Below are positions 15,673 to 25,054 of a DNA stretch of 64,000 nt, piece after piece. How positions within the stretch are numbered: position 1 is the stretch's first letter; each line of letters begins with the position of its first letter. This DNA is from Streptomyces cellulosae. Lineage in GTDB: Bacteria; Actinomycetota; Actinomycetes; Streptomycetales; Streptomycetaceae. The stretch covers positions 439,145 to 503,144 of the forward strand of contig BNBH01000001.1 of NCBI GenBank assembly GCA_014655195.1, read 5' to 3'. The translations under genes were made by a program, and so were the position numbers. Below the pieces are notes generated by a model. That model was not told the DNA's origin and searched no databases. It was given only the letters and a program-made list of their open reading frames with translations.

Positions 15673-16059
15673 TCAGAAACGCTCGACATAGGGCGCCCTC
15701 CAGGCCGGGGAGGGGTCGGCGCCGAGCTCCGTCCAGTACTCGCGGCCCCGGGTGACCAGGCCGTCCCTGACCGTCCAGAGGGACACGACGCGGTGGGTGC
15801 CGAGGGTGGCGTGGGGGACCTCGACCTCGGAGACGACGTGGTCGCCGGCGTCGAGGACGCGGAGGATCTTGATGGACCAGCCCTCGGGGTATTCCGCGTT
15901 GACGCGGATGTAGTTGTCCTTGCCGCGGATGCGTTCTGCGCTGACGGGCCATTCGACGACTACGTCGTCGGCGAGGAGGGAGGCGAGGGCGGGCCAGTCC
16001 CGGGACTGCATGTGTGTCCACAGGGCGTGGATGGTGGCTGTCGGGTGCATGGTCGACAT
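15673..16059 (-). CDS. SnoaL/NTF2-like fold protein
   Basis: 128 aa. Cone-shaped NTF2-like fold: an N-terminal helix pair, VVEWPVSAERIRGKDNY, then strands SEVEVPHATLGTHRVVSLW and WTVRDGLVTRGREYW. Such nuclear-transport-factor-2-like proteins include small isomerases, epoxide hydrolases and ligand binders. No catalytic set specific enough to name a reaction is visible. ATGs at 16059 and 16050 are both usable. Confidence 0.8.
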   Translation of the reverse strand: MSTMHPTATIHALWTHMQSRDWPALASLLADDVVVEWPVSAERIRGKDNYIRVNAEYPEGWSIKILRVLDAGDHVVSEVEVPHATLGTHRVVSLWTVRDGLVTRGREYWTELGADPSPAWRAPYVERF

Positions 16060-16647
16060 CCTGCACGGGGGTTGGGCGGGCGCGGGGGTGTTTCCGCGAC
16101 CCTGGGTCCCGCTGCACGGGTGCCTGTTCGCGCACCTGGCGCCGACGAGGTGGCGCCGCGCCCACCCCAGTCGGCGGGGGCAACAGGCACCGGCGTGAGT
16201 GCGGGCCGGGGGGTGTTGGCGCACCTCGGCGCCAACGAGGCGCCGCCGCGCCCACCCGTGCCGCCCTAGGCGGCACGATTGCCCGCAGTTGGCGGGGGCC
16301 CCGCCGCCGGTGTCGGGGTAGCCGCACGCGGCGGGGAGGGGACGGGGTGGGGGTGGGCGCCCGCAGCGGCTGGCGCGTCCGCCCCGTTCACGTACAAACA
16401 CGCACTCTCGCGCCAGACCGAGGACGACCACCCCACCGCGGCCCCGCACCACCCACCACCCGCAGGCGCTACACCCGCCCCCACCGGACAGGACGATGCG
16501 CCGCAGGCGTCACACCGCAACCCCCACCAGGCATCGGGGGGCACCGGACCTCAGCCCTCACCGCACAGAACCCCGCGCCGCAGGCGTCCGGGGAACAACG
16601 GACCCCAGCCCCCACCGTGCAGAACCCCGCGCCGCAGCCATCGAGCC
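16060..16647. repeat. Intergenic region with dispersed and local repeats
   Basis: No credible gene. A roughly 40-bp unit (GCACCT ... CGCGCCCACCC) occurs at about 16132 and 16221, offset 89 bp. 16248-16286 carries the motif pair GCGCCCACCCGTGCCGCCC and CACGATTGCCCGC, with the perfect hairpin GTGCCGCC/GGCGGCAC at 16258-16276. The same pair appears inverted at 21209-21278. A unit ending CAGAACCCCGCGCCGCAG occurs at 16565 and 16620. Confidence 0.6.
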
Positions 16648-17721
16648 TCAGCCCAGTACCCGGCCCAGGGTGTAGACCACCGGGCCCGCCGCCGCCAAAG
16701 GCAGCGCGACTCCCGCCGTGAAGTGGACGAAGCGCGACGGATAGTCGTAGCTGGCCACCCTGTGGCCGATCAACGCGCAGACCGCAGCCCCCGCCCCCAC
16801 CAGCGCCCCCTCCGACGACATCCCGCCGACGGCGTACCCCGCCCCGGCCCCCGCCGCCAGCGCCAGCACCGCCGACGCCGCCGTCCCCACCGGCAGCGCC
16901 CGCACGACCATCGCCGCCGCCACCGCGACCGCCCCGGCGACCACCGCGTCCGCGTCCGCCGCGAGGTAGCCGCCCGCCGCGATCGCCAGGGCCGCCGCGA
17001 CCACCGTCGCCATCAGGCCGTACATCCGCTCGTCCGGATCCGCGTGCGACCGCAGCTGCAGCACCAGCGACAGCAGCACCCACACGCCCAGCGTCCCGAG
17101 GAGCACCCCGGGCGACCGGTCCGAGAGCAGCATCGCCGCGTCCGCGACCAGCGCCCCGAGGAAACCGAGCGCGATGCCCTGCCGCGCCGGCCACATCCCG
17201 TTGAGCCGGAACCAGCCCGCCGCGGTCACGCCCTGCAGCACCACCAGCGGCACGAGCAGCGCGTACGTACCCAGCGCGGCGCCGCCCGCCAGCAGCAGAC
17301 CCAGCACCGCCGTCAGCACCGCGGGCTGCATCCCGGGCTCGATGATCGGCGACCGCCCCTCGGCGCGGGCGCGCTGCGCGTCGGTGATCCGGGCGTTCCC
17401 GGCGAGGGTGGCGGGGCCGTACTCCGGCTCCGGTTCACCCCCTCCCACAGGAGCGGGCTCCGGGACCTGGACAGGAGGAGCCGCAGGAGCCGCCGCCACC
17501 GGCGGCTGCATCTGCGTCTCCCACGTCTGCCCCTGCCACTGCTGCGTGTGCTGCTGATCCGCGTACGGATCGTCGTACCCCTGCCCGGGCCATGCCTGCG
17601 GCTGGACATGCGGCTGCGACTGCGGCTGCTGGTACGGCACGTGAGGCTCCTGAGCTCCGTAGCTCCCGTGCCCCCCGTACGACCCGTACGACCCGTACGA
17701 CCCGTACGGCTGGTTCGTCAT
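16648..17721 (-). CDS. Polytopic membrane protein with Gly/Tyr/Gln/Pro-rich N terminus
   Basis: 357 aa from the ATG at 17721 (AGGAGG eight bases upstream; the GTG two codons earlier touches the ribosome site). Residues 1-120 are disordered, with repeated GSYGSYG and many Gln and Pro, ending in NARITDAQRARAEGRSPIIEPG. Residues about 130-355 contain eight or nine hydrophobic helices. The ATG overlaps the MoaD-like gene end (stop at 17724), so the two are probably co-translated. Function unknown. Confidence 0.8.
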   Translation of the reverse strand: MTNQPYGSYGSYGSYGGHGSYGAQEPHVPYQQPQSQPHVQPQAWPGQGYDDPYADQQHTQQWQGQTWETQMQPPVAAAPAAPPVQVPEPAPVGGGEPEPEYGPATLAGNARITDAQRARAEGRSPIIEPGMQPAVLTAVLGLLLAGGAALGTYALLVPLVVLQGVTAAGWFRLNGMWPARQGIALGFLGALVADAAMLLSDRSPGVLLGTLGVWVLLSLVLQLRSHADPDERMYGLMATVVAAALAIAAGGYLAADADAVVAGAVAVAAAMVVRALPVGTAASAVLALAAGAGAGYAVGGMSSEGALVGAGAAVCALIGHRVASYDYPSRFVHFTAGVALPLAAAGPVVYTLGRVLG

Positions 17722-17723
17722 CC

Positions 17724-17978
17724 TCACCCTCCTGCGAACGGCGGAAGCACCTCGACCGTGCCGCCGTCGGCCAGCCGTACCGTCTCATGCGCGCGCTTGC
17801 CCACGGGATCGCCGTCGACCAGGAACGAGCACCTCAGCAGCACGCGCGCCAGCTCGCCGGGGTGCCGTTCGCGCACGGCGGCGAGCGCGTCGGCGAGCGT
17901 GCCCGCCTCGTACGGCTCCTCGGCCACCCCCGCCGCGGCCTTGGCGGCGGCCCAGTACCGCACCGTGACCTTTGCCAT
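17724..17978 (-). CDS. MoaD/ThiS-family ubiquitin-like sulfur carrier
   Basis: 84 aa beta-grasp protein, starting AKVTVRYWAAAKAAAG and ending PPFAGG. The C-terminal Gly-Gly is the site adenylated and thiocarboxylated in MoaD and ThiS. No MoaE, ThiG or E1 gene is nearby, so the pathway (molybdopterin, thiamine or another sulfur transfer) is not decided by context. Followed tightly by the membrane protein at 16648-17721. Confidence 0.88.
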   Translation of the reverse strand: MAKVTVRYWAAAKAAAGVAEEPYEAGTLADALAAVRERHPGELARVLLRCSFLVDGDPVGKRAHETVRLADGGTVEVLPPFAGG

Positions 17979-18018
17979 CTGCTCGTTCCTCGATCTGTTG
18001 ACGGTGAACACGGTCAGG

Positions 18019-18840
18019 CTAGCCCGCCCGGGCCGCCGCCCAGTCCCCGATCCGCCGCAACAGCGGCTCGGGCGCCGCGTTCTCGGCGTGCCCCATGCCG
18101 TGCTCGACCCACAGCTCCCCGTGCTCCCCGGCGGCGTCCGCCAGCATCCGGGGATGGTCCAGGGGGAAATACGCGTCCTGGTCGCCGTGCACGACCAGCA
18201 GCGGTGTCGGCGCGATGCGGGGCACGGCCTCGACGGGGGACAGCGGCACGGGGTCCCACTGCCGGTGGTGGATGCGGGTGCGCAGCCCGTACCGCCCGAC
18301 CAGCCGCCCGGAGGGCCGCGTCACCAGCCAGTGCAGCCGCCGCATGGGCGGGGTCCCCCGGTAGAACCACCGCGCCGGCGCGCTCACCGATACGACGGCG
18401 TCGACATCACCCCCGTCCAGCGCCGCGTGCCGCAGCACCACCGACCCGCCCATCGAGAACCCCACGGTGACCACCCGCGTGTGCCCCAGCTCCCGCGCCC
18501 AGCGGACGGCCGCCGCGAGATCGAGCACCTCCCGGTCGCCGACGGTGGACCGTCCGCCGGACCGCCCGTGCCCCCGGAACGAGAAGGTGACGACGGCGCC
18601 GTACCGCGCGAACTCCCCGGCGACGCGCCGCACGTGAGGGCGGTCGGCGTCCCCGGTGAAACCGTGCGCGATCACGAAAACGAGCCCTCGGGAAACATCG
18701 GAGATCGCATTCCCGGAACCGTTCGGCGACCCCTCATCCGCCCGTTCGTATACGACCTTCTCCGGGTCGTATACAACGCATCCCGGTTCGTATACGGAAT
18801 CGATCGCCACCCCGTCCGTCGTGCGCAGGAACGTCCGCAT
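18019..18840 (-). CDS. Alpha/beta hydrolase
   Basis: 273 aa from the ATG at 18840; an ATG at 18927 and a GTG at 18861 are possible. Oxyanion motif HGFTG, nucleophile elbow VGFSMGGS (Ser), acid HGDQDAYFP and catalytic His in MGHAENA. It resembles cytosolic serine aminopeptidase/lipase-type hydrolases (Hydrolase_4). Its 5' part encodes GCVVYDPEKVVYERAD, where three TCGTATAC octamers fall within 48 bp. Divergent from glnR. Confidence 0.85.
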   Translation of the reverse strand: MRTFLRTTDGVAIDSVYEPGCVVYDPEKVVYERADEGSPNGSGNAISDVSRGLVFVIAHGFTGDADRPHVRRVAGEFARYGAVVTFSFRGHGRSGGRSTVGDREVLDLAAAVRWARELGHTRVVTVGFSMGGSVVLRHAALDGGDVDAVVSVSAPARWFYRGTPPMRRLHWLVTRPSGRLVGRYGLRTRIHHRQWDPVPLSPVEAVPRIAPTPLLVVHGDQDAYFPLDHPRMLADAAGEHGELWVEHGMGHAENAAPEPLLRRIGDWAAARAG

Positions 18841-19172
18841 TGGCGCGCTGCCCCGTGTCACATTCAGCGTCTCGGAATATGGACGAATGGTGGATCGCGC
18901 CACATGACCTGCCGCATCGGTGCTCATGTCGGCTATTCTGCTGCGAAGAGGACTCGGGCAGCGAAGCCCCCGGGTCCTTTTGTGCTTTCGGAAGCGTTGT
19001 ATACGAAGGCGGGAAAGCGCCGGGTGTACGGGCCGTCGAACGCACGCAGCAATGCCGTAAACGTCCTCGCGGGGACCGAGGAGGAACCAGACGTTATGGG
19101 CGAGCGAACCGTGCACCAACGCAGGACGGCCGTGTTCCGGGCGGCCACCATCCGAGCAGGTGAGGCGACCCG
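18841..19172. promoter_or_regulatory. Divergent region, alpha/beta hydrolase / glnR
   Basis: 332 bp presumably holding both promoters. It contains a GTATAC at about 19011 related to three inside the hydrolase gene. Otherwise no repeat or RNA gene is visible. AGGTGAGG lies just before the glnR ATG. Confidence 0.45.
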
Positions 19173-19952
19173 ATGAGTTCCCTGCTGCTTCTGACCAACG
19201 CGCTCCAGCCGTCGACGGAGGTGCTCCCCGCCCTCGGTCTGCTCCTGCACAACGTCCGGGTGGCGCCCGCGGAGGGCCCGGCGCTGGTGGACACCCCCGG
19301 CGCCGACGTGATCCTCATCGACGGCCGCCGCGACCTCCCGCAGGTGCGCAGCCTGTGCCAGCTGCTGCGCTCCACCGGCCCCGGCTGTCCCCTCGTCCTG
19401 GTCGTGACCGAGGGCGGCCTCGCCGCGGTCACCGCGGACTGGGGCATCGACGACGTGCTGCTCGACACGGCCGGCCCCGCGGAGGTCGAGGCGCGGCTGC
19501 GGCTCGCGATGGGCCGCCAGCAGATCGTCAACGACGACTCCCCGATGGAGATCCGCAACGGCGACCTCTCCGTCGACGAGGCGACGTACTCCGCGAAGCT
19601 GAAGGGGCGGGTCCTGGACCTGACCTTCAAGGAGTTCGAGCTGCTCAAGTACCTCGCGCAGCACCCCGGCCGGGTGTTCACCCGCGCCCAGCTGCTGCAG
19701 GAGGTCTGGGGCTACGACTACTTCGGCGGCACCCGCACGGTCGACGTGCACGTCCGCCGGCTGCGCGCCAAGCTCGGCCCGGAGCACGAGTCGCTGATCG
19801 GCACCGTGCGGAACGTCGGTTATCGATTCGTTACGCCGGAGAAGGTGGAGCGCGCTGCCGAGGAGGCCAAGGCGAAGGGCGCCCGGCAAAAGGCGGCGGA
19901 AGCGGACGAGACGGCCGCGCAGGACGCCGACGGCGTGCGGGCGAAGGCCTGA
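19173..19952 (+). CDS. glnR: GlnR, global nitrogen regulator
   Basis: 259 aa OmpR-type regulator without a partner kinase nearby. The receiver-like domain keeps Asp50 (VILIDGRR) but is atypical: the acidic pocket near the N terminus ([10 protein letters not shown]) is missing, as in GlnR, whose dimer is phosphorylation independent. The winged-helix domain, residues about 128-222, has [18 protein letters not shown] and YRFV. An Ala/Lys/Glu-rich tail follows. GlnR controls glnA, glnII, amtB and other ammonium genes in actinobacteria. Confidence 0.95.
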   Translation: MSSLLLLTNALQPSTEVLPALGLLLHNVRVAPAEGPALVDTPGADVILIDGRRDLPQVRSLCQLLRSTGPGCPLVLVVTEGGLAAVTADWGIDDVLLDTAGPAEVEARLRLAMGRQQIVNDDSPMEIRNGDLSVDEATYSAKLKGRVLDLTFKEFELLKYLAQHPGRVFTRAQLLQEVWGYDYFGGTRTVDVHVRRLRAKLGPEHESLIGTVRNVGYRFVTPEKVERAAEEAKAKGARQKAAEADETAAQDADGVRAKA

Positions 19953-20047
19953 GGGTCGCACGCATGAGCGGCGCATTCGCGCAGACGAGCCGCCTTTCCG
20001 CTGTTCACAACCTCCGGCACGCCCTGCCCGGAGGGGATATATCCGCG

Positions 20048-20053
20048 TAGACT
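20048..20053 (+). promoter_or_regulatory. -10 box of leaderless promoter, LacI-family gene
   Basis: TAGACT, six bases before the GTG at 20060. Confidence 0.5.
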
Positions 20054-20059
20054 CCGCGC

Positions 20060-21082
20060 GTGGCCAAGGTAACCAGGGATGACGTGGCGCGACTGGCGGG
20101 GACGTCGACCGCGGTCGTCAGTTATGTCATCAACAACGGACCCCGGCCGGTCGCCCCGGCCACGCGCGAGCGGGTGCTCGCCGCGATCAAGGAGCTGGGG
20201 TACCGGCCCGACCGCGTCGCCCAGGCGATGGCGTCCCGGCGCACGGACCTCATAGGTCTGATCGTGCCGGACGCCCGCCAGCCGTTCTTCGGCGAGATGG
20301 CGCACGCGGTGGAACAGGCCGCGTCCGAGCGCGGAAAGATGGTGCTGGTCGGCAACTCCGACTACATCGGCGAGCGCGAGGTCCACTATCTGCGCGCCTT
20401 CCTCGGCATGCGGGTCTCCGGGCTGATCCTCGTCAGCCACGCGCTGAACGACCTCGCCGCGGCGGAGATCGAGGCGTGGGACGCCCGGGTGGTGCTGCTG
20501 CACGAGCGGCCGGAGGCCATCGACGACGTCGCCGTCGTCACCGACGACCTCGGCGGCGCGCAGCTCGCGGTGCGCCATCTGCTGGAGCACGGCTACGAGT
20601 ACGTCGCCTGTGTCGGCGGTACGGCGGACACGCCGGCCGTCGGTGACCCGGTCTCCGACCACGTCGAGGGCTGGCGGCGCGCGATGGACGAGGCCGGGAT
20701 ATCCACGGAGGGGCGCCTCTTCGAGGCCCCGTACAACCGGTACGACGCCTACCGGGTCGCGCTGGAGATCCTGTCGGGGCCTCGGCGGCCCCCCGCGATC
20801 TTCTGCTCCACCGACGACCAGGCCATCGGTGTGCTGCGGGCCGCGCGTGAGCTGCGGATCGACGTGCCGGGGGAGCTGGCGGTCGCCGGGTTCGACGACA
20901 TCAAGGAGGCGGCGCTGGCGGATCCGCCGCTGACGACGGTGGCCTCGGACCGGCCGGCGATGGCTCGGGCGGCGGTGGATCTGGTGCTGGATGACGGGTT
21001 GCGGGTGAGTGGGTCGCGGCGCGAGCGGCTGAAGGTGTTTCCGTCGCGGTTGGTGCTGCGGCAGTCCTGCGGTTGTTCTTGA
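20060..21082 (+). CDS. LacI-family transcriptional repressor
   Basis: 340 aa. N-terminal LacI helix-turn-helix ([19 protein letters not shown]) with hinge helix, then a periplasmic-binding-protein-like core ([32 protein letters not shown]). It should respond to a sugar or similar ligand. The C terminus ends in SCGC, an unusual cysteine pair. No transporter or catabolic operon is adjacent, so the target is unknown. The GTG start fits a leaderless transcript. Confidence 0.9.
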   Translation: MAKVTRDDVARLAGTSTAVVSYVINNGPRPVAPATRERVLAAIKELGYRPDRVAQAMASRRTDLIGLIVPDARQPFFGEMAHAVEQAASERGKMVLVGNSDYIGEREVHYLRAFLGMRVSGLILVSHALNDLAAAEIEAWDARVVLLHERPEAIDDVAVVTDDLGGAQLAVRHLLEHGYEYVACVGGTADTPAVGDPVSDHVEGWRRAMDEAGISTEGRLFEAPYNRYDAYRVALEILSGPRRPPAIFCSTDDQAIGVLRAARELRIDVPGELAVAGFDDIKEAALADPPLTTVASDRPAMARAAVDLVLDDGLRVSGSRRERLKVFPSRLVLRQSCGCS

Positions 21083-21537
21083 CGGCGGTTGTGCCGGGTG
21101 CGGGTCGTGGGTGGCTGGTCGCGCAGTTCCCCGCGCCCCTGAGGTGTGCTGCCGCCGCGGCCCTTGAAAGCGTCCCACCGCCGGTGTCAAGCAGTAGTCC
21201 GCCTAGCTGCGGGCAATCGTGTCTCCCCCAGTGCCTCAAGGGCCTGGGAGGTACCCCCAGGGCGGCACGGGTGGGCGCAGCGGCACCCTTGCGACACCGG
21301 GTGCGGGACGTCCGTGGCTGGTCGCGCAGTTCCCCGCGCCCCTGAGGGGCGCTCCGCAGCGGCACCCTTGCGACGCCAGGTGCGGGCAGTCCGTGGTTGA
21401 GCGCGCAGTTCCCCGCGTCCCTGAGGGGCGCCGTCGCTGAACGCGCCCCGCGTCCTTATGTCGGGCGTACGTACTTCTGCCGGGCTTCTCAGGCCGCCCT
21501 CAGGAAGCTTTCATCCCCGCGCGGGACGCTCAGGTGC
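21083..21537. repeat. Intergenic Streptomyces repeat cluster
   Basis: No gene. Three copies of a unit containing GCGCAGTTCCCCGCG(C/T)CCCTGAG begin at 21121, 21324 and 21403, each preceded by GTGG(C/T)TG(G/A). Between them, 21209-21278 carries GCGGGCAATCGTG and GGGCGGCACGGGTGGGCGC, the inverse of the pair at 16248-16286. These are dispersed intergenic elements typical of Streptomyces. The last 50 bp hold the promoter area of the protease gene. Confidence 0.65.
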
Positions 21538-22497
21538 ATGAGCGAATACTCCCGTCCTCATCAGGTGAACCCCGAGTGGCCGCCCCCGCCGGCCTACGCT
21601 CCCCCGGCTCCCGCGCACAAGCGGACCCGCGGTCCCGCCAGGCTTCTCGTCGCCGTCGCCATCGTCGCCGCCGCCGTCGGCGGGACCACCGCCTACGGTG
21701 TGCAGGAGCTGACCGGCGGATCGGGCTCCGGCGTCGCCGCGTCCTCCGCCACCGAGACCGACGTCGTGCCGGCGTCCATGAAGGGCACGGTCGCCGGAGT
21801 CGCCAAGTCCGTCAGCCCCAGCATCGTGGAGATCAAGGCCGCCTCCTCGTCCGGTTCGGCCACCGGGTCCGGTGTGATCGTCACCGAGGACGGTGAGGTC
21901 GTCACCAACAACCACGTCGTGGCCGGCGCCTCGCAGATCCAGGTGCGGACGCACGACGGCAAGACGTACAGCGCCCGCGTCGTCGGCACCGACAGCAGCA
22001 AGGACCTGGCGCTGATCAAGCTGGAGGACGCCTCCGGCCTCAAGGCCGCCACGCTCGGCGACTCCGAGGGTGTGCAGGTCGGCGACCAGGTCGTCGCGAT
22101 CGGCTCGCCCGAGGGCCTCACCGGCACGGTGACCAGCGGCATCGTCTCCGCGCTCGACCGGGACGTCACCGTGTCGAAGGACGAGAGCCAGGGGCAGCAG
22201 CAGTGGCAGCGCGGCGGCGGCTGGCCGTTCGAGTACGGCGGCCAGGAGTTCAACGGGGACACCGGCGGCTCCACGACCACGTACAAGGCGATCCAGACCG
22301 ACGCCTCGCTGAACCCGGGCAACTCCGGCGGCGCGCTGATCGACATGAACGGCAACATCATCGGCATCAACTCCGCGATGTACGCGCCGAGCGGCGCGGA
22401 GTCGTCCACGGCGGGCAGCGTCGGTCTCGGCTTCGCCATCCCGGTGAACACGGTCAAGGCGGACCTGCCGGACCTGCGGGCCGGTGCGACGAACTGA
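21538..22497 (+). CDS. Membrane-anchored HtrA-type serine protease without PDZ domain
   Basis: 319 aa. Pro-rich cytoplasmic N terminus, one membrane helix (about 35-52), then a trypsin-like domain outside the membrane with H126 (NNHVV), D156 (DLALIK) and S263 (GNSGG). DegP/PepD proteins normally continue into a PDZ domain; this one stops after GLGFAIPVNT with about 15 residues left. It is followed by a response regulator and kinase on the same strand, like pepD beside mprAB in mycobacteria, so an envelope-stress role is likely. Confidence 0.9.
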   Translation: MSEYSRPHQVNPEWPPPPAYAPPAPAHKRTRGPARLLVAVAIVAAAVGGTTAYGVQELTGGSGSGVAASSATETDVVPASMKGTVAGVAKSVSPSIVEIKAASSSGSATGSGVIVTEDGEVVTNNHVVAGASQIQVRTHDGKTYSARVVGTDSSKDLALIKLEDASGLKAATLGDSEGVQVGDQVVAIGSPEGLTGTVTSGIVSALDRDVTVSKDESQGQQQWQRGGGWPFEYGGQEFNGDTGGSTTTYKAIQTDASLNPGNSGGALIDMNGNIIGINSAMYAPSGAESSTAGSVGLGFAIPVNTVKADLPDLRAGATN

Positions 22498-22596
22498 CGC
22501 GCGGGCCGGGAAACGTGCGACGCTGAAGATCCGACAGCCCGTCCCCTCCCCCGCCGCGCCCGCCGCGCGGCGCGCAGACGAAGGACCCGCCACCCG

Positions 22597-23331
22597 ATGA
22601 GCCCCGCAGACGGCGACCGTGCCCCGCAGCGCATCCTGATCGTCGACGACGAGCCGGCGGTGCGTGAAGCACTCCGGCGCAGCCTGGCCTTCGAGGGATA
22701 CCACACCGAGGAGGCCGTCGACGGCGTGGACGCCCTGGAGAAGACGGCGGCCCACCACCCCGACCTCCTCGTCCTCGACATCCAGATGCCCCGGATGGAC
22801 GGGCTGACCGCCGCCCGCCGTATCCGCGCCACCGGCGACACCACGCCGATCCTGATGCTGACGGCCCGGGACACCGTGGGCGACCGGGTGACGGGGCTGG
22901 ACGCGGGGGCGGACGACTACCTGGTGAAGCCGTTCGAACTGGACGAGCTGTTCGCACGCATCCGGGCGCTGCTGCGGCGCAGCTCGTACGCGGCGGCGGT
23001 GGCCGCCTCCGCCGAGACGGACGACGTCCTCACCTTCGCCGACCTGACGATGAACCTGGCCACGCGCGAGGTGACCCGCGCCGGACGGCCGGTGGAGCTG
23101 ACCCGCACGGAGTTCACCCTGCTGGAGATGTTCATGGCGCACCCGCGCCAGGTGCTCACCCGTGAGCAGATCCTCAAGGCGGTCTGGGGCTTCGACTTCG
23201 AGCCGTCGTCCAACTCGCTGGACGTGTACGTCATGTACCTGCGCCGCAAGACCGAGGCGGGCGGCGAGCCACGCCTGGTGCACACGGTGCGGGGGGTGGG
23301 GTACGTGCTGCGGCAGGGCGGCGCGGAGTGA
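22597..23331 (+). CDS. OmpR-family response regulator (MprA-like)
   Basis: 244 aa. Receiver domain with phospho-acceptor Asp61 (LLVLDIQMP), Thr/Lys switch residues (LTARD, YLVKPF) and a C-terminal winged helix ([16 protein letters not shown]). Its stop overlaps the kinase start in GTGA, so the two are translationally coupled. The protease gene 99 bp upstream is a likely target. Confidence 0.93.
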   Translation: MSPADGDRAPQRILIVDDEPAVREALRRSLAFEGYHTEEAVDGVDALEKTAAHHPDLLVLDIQMPRMDGLTAARRIRATGDTTPILMLTARDTVGDRVTGLDAGADDYLVKPFELDELFARIRALLRRSSYAAAVAASAETDDVLTFADLTMNLATREVTRAGRPVELTRTEFTLLEMFMAHPRQVLTREQILKAVWGFDFEPSSNSLDVYVMYLRRKTEAGGEPRLVHTVRGVGYVLRQGGAE

Positions 23332-24797
23332 CCGGACCGGTGCGCCGTTTCCGCGCCCTGCCGATCCGGGCGCGGCTGTCGCTGCTGGTCGCCGCGGCGG
23401 TGGCGTTCGCGGTGGCGGCGGTGTCGGTGACCTGCTGGTTCATCGTGCAGGGCAAGCTGTACGAGCAGGTCGACGAGGATCTGAAGAAGGCGACCGTGCT
23501 GCAGGGGCCGCAGCGGGTGGACGAGATCCGCAGCGCCCTCACCGACTGCGTGGACACGCCCCGCGACAGCGGCGCGGGCGGTTTCCAGTACACGTACTCG
23601 CAGGTGGTCAAGGAGGACGGCACGGTCTGCCTGTTCCCCAGCTCGGTGGGGAGCGTGAAGGTCACCGCCTCGGACCGCAAGGTGATCGAGAACGCGGGCA
23701 GCGGCTCCAGCGGCATCTTCCGCGACGGCACCGACCAGGACGGCGACGACGTGCGGGTGCTGACCCTGCCGCTCGTCATCAACGACCCGTCCACGCTGAC
23801 CAGCACGCACGCGGCCGTCATCGTCGCGGTCCCGCTGAAGGGCACCCGGTCCACGCTGAACGACCTGGCGCTGATCCTGCTGCTGGTGTCCGGCATCGGG
23901 GTGCTCGGCTCGGCCGCCGCGGGTCTCGCCGTGGCCCGCACCGGACTGCGGCCGGTCGACAAGCTCACCGAGGCCGTGGAGCACGTGGCCCGCACCGAGG
24001 ACCTGGGCGTCCGCATCCCGGTGGAGGAGGAGTCGGAGGACGAGATCGCGCGCCTGTCGCGCTCCTTCAACTCCATGACGTCCGCGCTCGCCAGCTCCCG
24101 CGACCTCCAGCAGCAGCTCATCGCGGACGCCGGGCACGAACTGCGCACCCCGCTCACCTCGCTGCGCACCAACATCGAGCTGCTGACCCGCAGTGAGGAC
24201 ACCGGGCGGCCCCTCCCGCCGGCCGACCGCAAGGCGCTGCTCGACTCGGTGAAGGCGCAGATGACGGAGCTGGCCGCGCTGATCGGCGACCTCCAGGAGC
24301 TGTCCCGCCCCGCCCCGGGTCATCAGGCGGGCCGTGTGGAGATCGTCGCCTGGCAGGACGTGGTGGAGGCGGCCCTGCGCCGGGCCCGGCTGCGCGGCCC
24401 GGAGCTGACCATCACCGCCGATCTGCGCCCCTGGTACGTGCGGGGCGAACCGGCGGCGCTGGAGCGGGCGGTGGTCAACGTGCTGGACAACGCGGTGAAG
24501 TTCAGCCCGCCGGGCGGCAGGATCGAGGTGCGGCTCGCCGACGGCGAGCTCACCGTCCGGGACCACGGTCCCGGCATCGCGGCCGACGAACTCCCGCACG
24601 TCTTCGACCGCTTCTGGCGCTCCCCCGGCGCCCGCGCCCTGCCCGGCTCCGGCCTCGGACTGTCGATCGTGGCGCGCACGGTGCAGCAGGCGGGCGGTAC
24701 GGTCGCGCTCACCCCGGCCGAGGGCGGCGGCACCACCGCCATCATCCGCCTCCCGGGCGCCCCGACCCCTCCCCCGGACGTGCCCGGGACCCCATGA
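23328..24797 (+). CDS. Sensor histidine kinase (MprB-like)
   Basis: 489 aa. TM1 about 15-40, an extracytoplasmic sensor of about 130 residues containing two Cys, TM2 about 180-205, then HAMP, HisKA with His270 in [11 protein letters not shown], and HATPase_c ([25 protein letters not shown]). It autophosphorylates and passes phosphate to the regulator just upstream. The order protease, regulator, kinase suggests sensing of envelope protein damage. Confidence 0.93.
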   Translation: MTGPVRRFRALPIRARLSLLVAAAVAFAVAAVSVTCWFIVQGKLYEQVDEDLKKATVLQGPQRVDEIRSALTDCVDTPRDSGAGGFQYTYSQVVKEDGTVCLFPSSVGSVKVTASDRKVIENAGSGSSGIFRDGTDQDGDDVRVLTLPLVINDPSTLTSTHAAVIVAVPLKGTRSTLNDLALILLLVSGIGVLGSAAAGLAVARTGLRPVDKLTEAVEHVARTEDLGVRIPVEEESEDEIARLSRSFNSMTSALASSRDLQQQLIADAGHELRTPLTSLRTNIELLTRSEDTGRPLPPADRKALLDSVKAQMTELAALIGDLQELSRPAPGHQAGRVEIVAWQDVVEAALRRARLRGPELTITADLRPWYVRGEPAALERAVVNVLDNAVKFSPPGGRIEVRLADGELTVRDHGPGIAADELPHVFDRFWRSPGARALPGSGLGLSIVARTVQQAGGTVALTPAEGGGTTAIIRLPGAPTPPPDVPGTP

Positions 24798-24810
24798 CAC
24801 GCTGGGACGC

Positions 24811-24996
24811 ATGGCGAATCCACCCGACGGACTGCCCGTCTACCGCGTCCTGACCGGCCCCGACGACTCCGCCTTCTGCCGGCGGGTCAGCGAGGCGCTG
24901 GAACTCGGATACCGGCTGCACGAGGGGCCGGCCGTGACCTTCGACGGGGAGCGCGTGATCGTCGCGCAGGCGGTCGTGTGGGACGCGGAGGACTGA
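24811..24996 (+). CDS. DUF1737 small protein
   Basis: 61 aa. The core YRVLTGPDDSAFCRRVSEAL - LGYRLHEGP - VIVAQAVVW matches the DUF1737 family, a compact alpha/beta fold of unknown role often fused or linked to other domains. It follows the kinase by 13 bp and precedes a strong terminator, so it is probably the last gene of that operon. Confidence 0.85.
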   Translation: MANPPDGLPVYRVLTGPDDSAFCRRVSEALELGYRLHEGPAVTFDGERVIVAQAVVWDAED

Positions 24997-25004
24997 GACA
25001 CGGA

Positions 25005-25033
25005 AGAGGGCCGGTGCTCGGCACCGGCCCTCT
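25005..25033. terminator. Bidirectional terminator
   Basis: AGAGGGCCGGTGC pairs perfectly with GCACCGGCCCTCT over a TCG loop, between DUF1737 (plus) and the 5'-nucleotidase (minus). Confidence 0.85.
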
Positions 25034-25054
25034 CCGTCGTACGCGTGCCGCGGG

